In this document: positions 63,001 to 64,000 of the stretch, in pieces
Layout of the letters: each line of letters starts with the position of its first letter
Position numbering within the stretch: the stretch's first letter is position 1
Source of the DNA: Alphaproteobacteria bacterium
GTDB taxonomy: Bacteria > Pseudomonadota > Alphaproteobacteria > Micropepsales > Micropepsaceae
Assembly (NCBI GenBank): GCA_028871345.1
Contig: JAGWNK010000002.1
Location: 204,111 to 268,110, forward strand
Direction of reading: 5' to 3'
Length of the DNA stretch: 64,000 bases
Made by a program: the position numbers and the translations under genes
Notes under the pieces: model-generated
The model's database searches: none
The model's input: the letters and a program-made list of their open reading frames with translations, nothing else
What the model was told of the DNA's origin: nothing

Positions 63001-63402
63001 ATGAAGCACCTGCAAATCCTGGCGTTGGTTTGCCTTGCGGGTTCGCCGGCATTCGCCATTACCGATCTGCCGATGGACACGCCGACGACCGTCGGCGGCG
63101 TGGAGCTCGTCTGCACCGGCATCGGCGACAAAGCCGACGATCCGCGCTGGAAGAGCTATCCGCTCAAGCTCATCCTCGCCGGAAAGGCCGGGCAGTATGT
63201 GAGCGATGCGGACGTCACCGTGACCTCGGGCGGCAAGACCGTGTCGGAGATCCACTGCGGCGGACCGTGGATCCTGTTCAAGCTGAGCCCTGGCCGTTAC
63301 CACTTCGCAGGCACAATGGAAGGCACCACCGCTGCGACGGACGCGGTCGTCTCCGCGAGCAAAAAATCACTGGCTGTGCTGCGGTTTCCAGTAACGGAAT
63401 AG
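63001..63402 (+). CDS. Small secreted protein of unknown function
   Basis: The 133-residue product begins at ATG 63001 with GGAGGGGG just upstream; the track start is 15 codons earlier. A signal peptide (MKHLQILALVCLAGSPAFA) is followed by a beta-rich domain: TTVGGVELVCTGIGDKADDPRW, SYPLKLILAGKAGQYVSDADVTVTSGGKTVSEIHCGGPWILFKLSPGRYHFAGT, which looks like a carboxypeptidase-regulatory or transthyretin-like sandwich ending KKSLAVLRFPVTE. Two cysteines (Cys 38 and in EIHCGG) could form a disulfide. No family is assigned. It follows amn by 69 bases on the same strand. Confidence 0.7.
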   Translation: MKHLQILALVCLAGSPAFAITDLPMDTPTTVGGVELVCTGIGDKADDPRWKSYPLKLILAGKAGQYVSDADVTVTSGGKTVSEIHCGGPWILFKLSPGRYHFAGTMEGTTAATDAVVSASKKSLAVLRFPVTE

Positions 63403-63431
63403 ACGTTGCGGCGGCCATGAGGGTTCATGAC

Positions 63432-63593
63432 ATGGAAAGAGTCAGGATCAGCAGCGGCTTCGGTTTCGCCCTGTGGTGCATCGGATGGCTGTTCACCATC
63501 GGCTATCTCAAGCTCGCCTTCTGGCCGGGAGCGTTGGCGCTTCTCCTCTGGCCATACGAAATCGGCGTCGCGCTACAATCCCTGCATCCGTAA
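63432..63593 (+). CDS. Tiny membrane protein, 53 aa
   Basis: This ORF is below the track's size limit except as the tail of a shadow frame. I prefer ATG 63432 (MERVRISSGFGFALWCIGWLF), with GAGGG eight bases upstream; ATG 63417 is possible. Two short hydrophobic segments (FALWCIGWLFTIGYL and WPGALALLLWPYEIGVAL) suggest a hairpin in the membrane. No family is assigned. It lies 29 bases after the secreted protein gene and may be cotranscribed. Confidence 0.5.
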   Translation: MERVRISSGFGFALWCIGWLFTIGYLKLAFWPGALALLLWPYEIGVALQSLHP

Positions 63594-63647
63594 ATGCAAC
63601 GACGAGCGAATGCGCGACGGCCGCGCACGTTGCGAGGAACTCAATGA

Positions 63648-63836
63648 TCAGCTGTGGCGCGCTTCGAAGAACAGCGCAATGCCGAGGAAGCCCGCGACGC
63701 CGGTGCAGATCCAACTGACGAAAATCGGGATGGCGTGCCCAGCGACCACGAGATCAAGACCGGTATAGGCGCGATAGGCGTGCATGGCGGCCATGATGAG
63801 CAGCACCAACGCGGCAATGACCGTGAACGGCTTCAT
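63648..63836 (-). CDS. Small membrane protein, 62 aa, two helices
   Basis: The product MKPFTVIAALVLLIMAAMHAYRAYTG ... IPIFVSWICTGVAGFLGIALFFEARHS has two hydrophobic helices joined by a short loop. The Shine-Dalgarno AGGGGAG lies 7 bases before the ATG at 63836, supporting coding. Similar short proteins are common in alphaproteobacteria (DUF6463-like) but no function is known. An IS5-family transposase ends only 25 bases upstream, so native promoter sequence is probably displaced. Confidence 0.7.
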   Translation of the reverse strand: MKPFTVIAALVLLIMAAMHAYRAYTGLDLVVAGHAIPIFVSWICTGVAGFLGIALFFEARHS

Positions 63837-63861
63837 GACGATCTCCCCTTTGAGTCGTCCG

Positions 63862-64000
63862 TTAAGAAGCCGGTTTGAGGGCTGATTTTGGTGCGAGGGT
63901 GGAGAAGATCGCGGCGAGGATCAGGGGCAAAAGAAGCCTCAGCCAGTTGAGGATGAGGCGGAGATTGTGGCCGACGGCGCTGAGCACGGCATTGGTGTGA
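63862..64000 (-). mobile_element. IS5-family insertion sequence, C-terminal end of transposase (cut by window edge)
   Basis: On the minus strand the frame ending TAA at 63862 reads HTNAVLSAVGHNLRLILNWLRLLLPLILAAIFSTLAPKSALKPAS. The (H/A)NAVLxAxGxNxRLxLxWLxLLL run is the C-terminal signature of IS5-family (IS1182/IS5-like) transposases. Only 46 codons are visible. The element's terminal inverted repeat should lie between 63837 and 63862 (ctttgagtcgtccg is a candidate) but cannot be proven without the other end. Confidence 0.85.

Overview
The window is chromosomal DNA of a GC-rich alphaproteobacterium. Evidence includes the short-form HisG with its HisZ partner next to hisS, the tpiA-secG-pyrG cluster divergent from a PpiD-like foldase and trpE, a PAS_5-type protein, a DUF4279 gene, and alphaproteobacterial-style palindromic repeats. 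The genus cannot be fixed from sequence alone; a Rhizomicrobium/Micropepsales-like or Caulobacter-like lineage would fit. There is no rRNA, CRISPR array or prophage. One tRNA-Leu(CAG) and the 3' end of one IS5-family transposase (right edge) are present.

Layout. 1-3.3 kb: 5' part of a polyprenyl-phosphate sugar transferase (cut by the left edge), a tiny membrane ORF, galE and a conserved protein of unknown function. 3.3-7.8 kb: a compact minus-strand envelope operon (ABC ATPase, FtsX-type permease, LolA-like periplasmic protein, outer-membrane barrel) behind a promoter covered by a 29-bp near-perfect palindrome. 8.1-17 kb: a PAS protein, two divergent roughly 1040-1060-residue secreted BNR/propeller paralogues, and a periplasmic trehalase. 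17.1-21.4 kb: GIY-YIG protein, tRNA-Leu with a long hairpin, YbjQ, a small membrane protein, an NDUFA9-like protein, a glycosyltransferase and uppP. 21.5-27.6 kb: gltD-gltB. 27.7-36.4 kb: small membrane protein, flavodoxin-fold oxidoreductase, secreted unknown, then a CsoR-controlled copper ATPase followed by a phosphoesterase, mtgA, a GST-like protein and queG. 36.3-46.2 kb: M15-like peptidase, TPR protein and alpha/beta hydrolase; M48 protease; GT87 enzyme; hisS-hisZ-hisG; a YVTN propeller protein; a frameshifted DUF4279 gene. 46.2-53.6 kb: tpiA, degenerate receiver protein, secG, pyrG on minus; ppiD-like and trpE on plus. 53.7-62.9 kb: serine hydrolase, an S1/P1-nuclease/phospholipase-C-fold zinc enzyme, a TonB-dependent receptor, purine nucleoside phosphorylase, phosphopentomutase and AMP nucleosidase. 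63-64 kb: small exported or membrane proteins and the IS5-family end.

How the genes may work together. The clearest functional groupings are: (i) the LolD/FtsX/LolA-like/barrel operon, which looks like a complete inner-to-outer-membrane lipid or lipoprotein trafficking line under one repressor; (ii) the copper-responsive csoR-ATPase unit with a textbook operator over its promoter; (iii) a candidate purine/nucleic-acid salvage block in which a surface receptor and an exported zinc phosphodiesterase sit beside enzymes converting nucleosides and AMP to free base and ribose phosphate. The main caveat for (iii) is that the zinc enzyme carries a phospholipase-C-like glutamate ligand, so its substrate could be phospholipid. 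Palindromic elements appear to have entered two coding regions in frame (the copper ATPase linker and the GltB propeptide).

Starts were chosen by ribosome-binding site, signal peptide and family alignment rather than by longest ORF; many track ORFs start too early. Nothing here was confirmed by database search.
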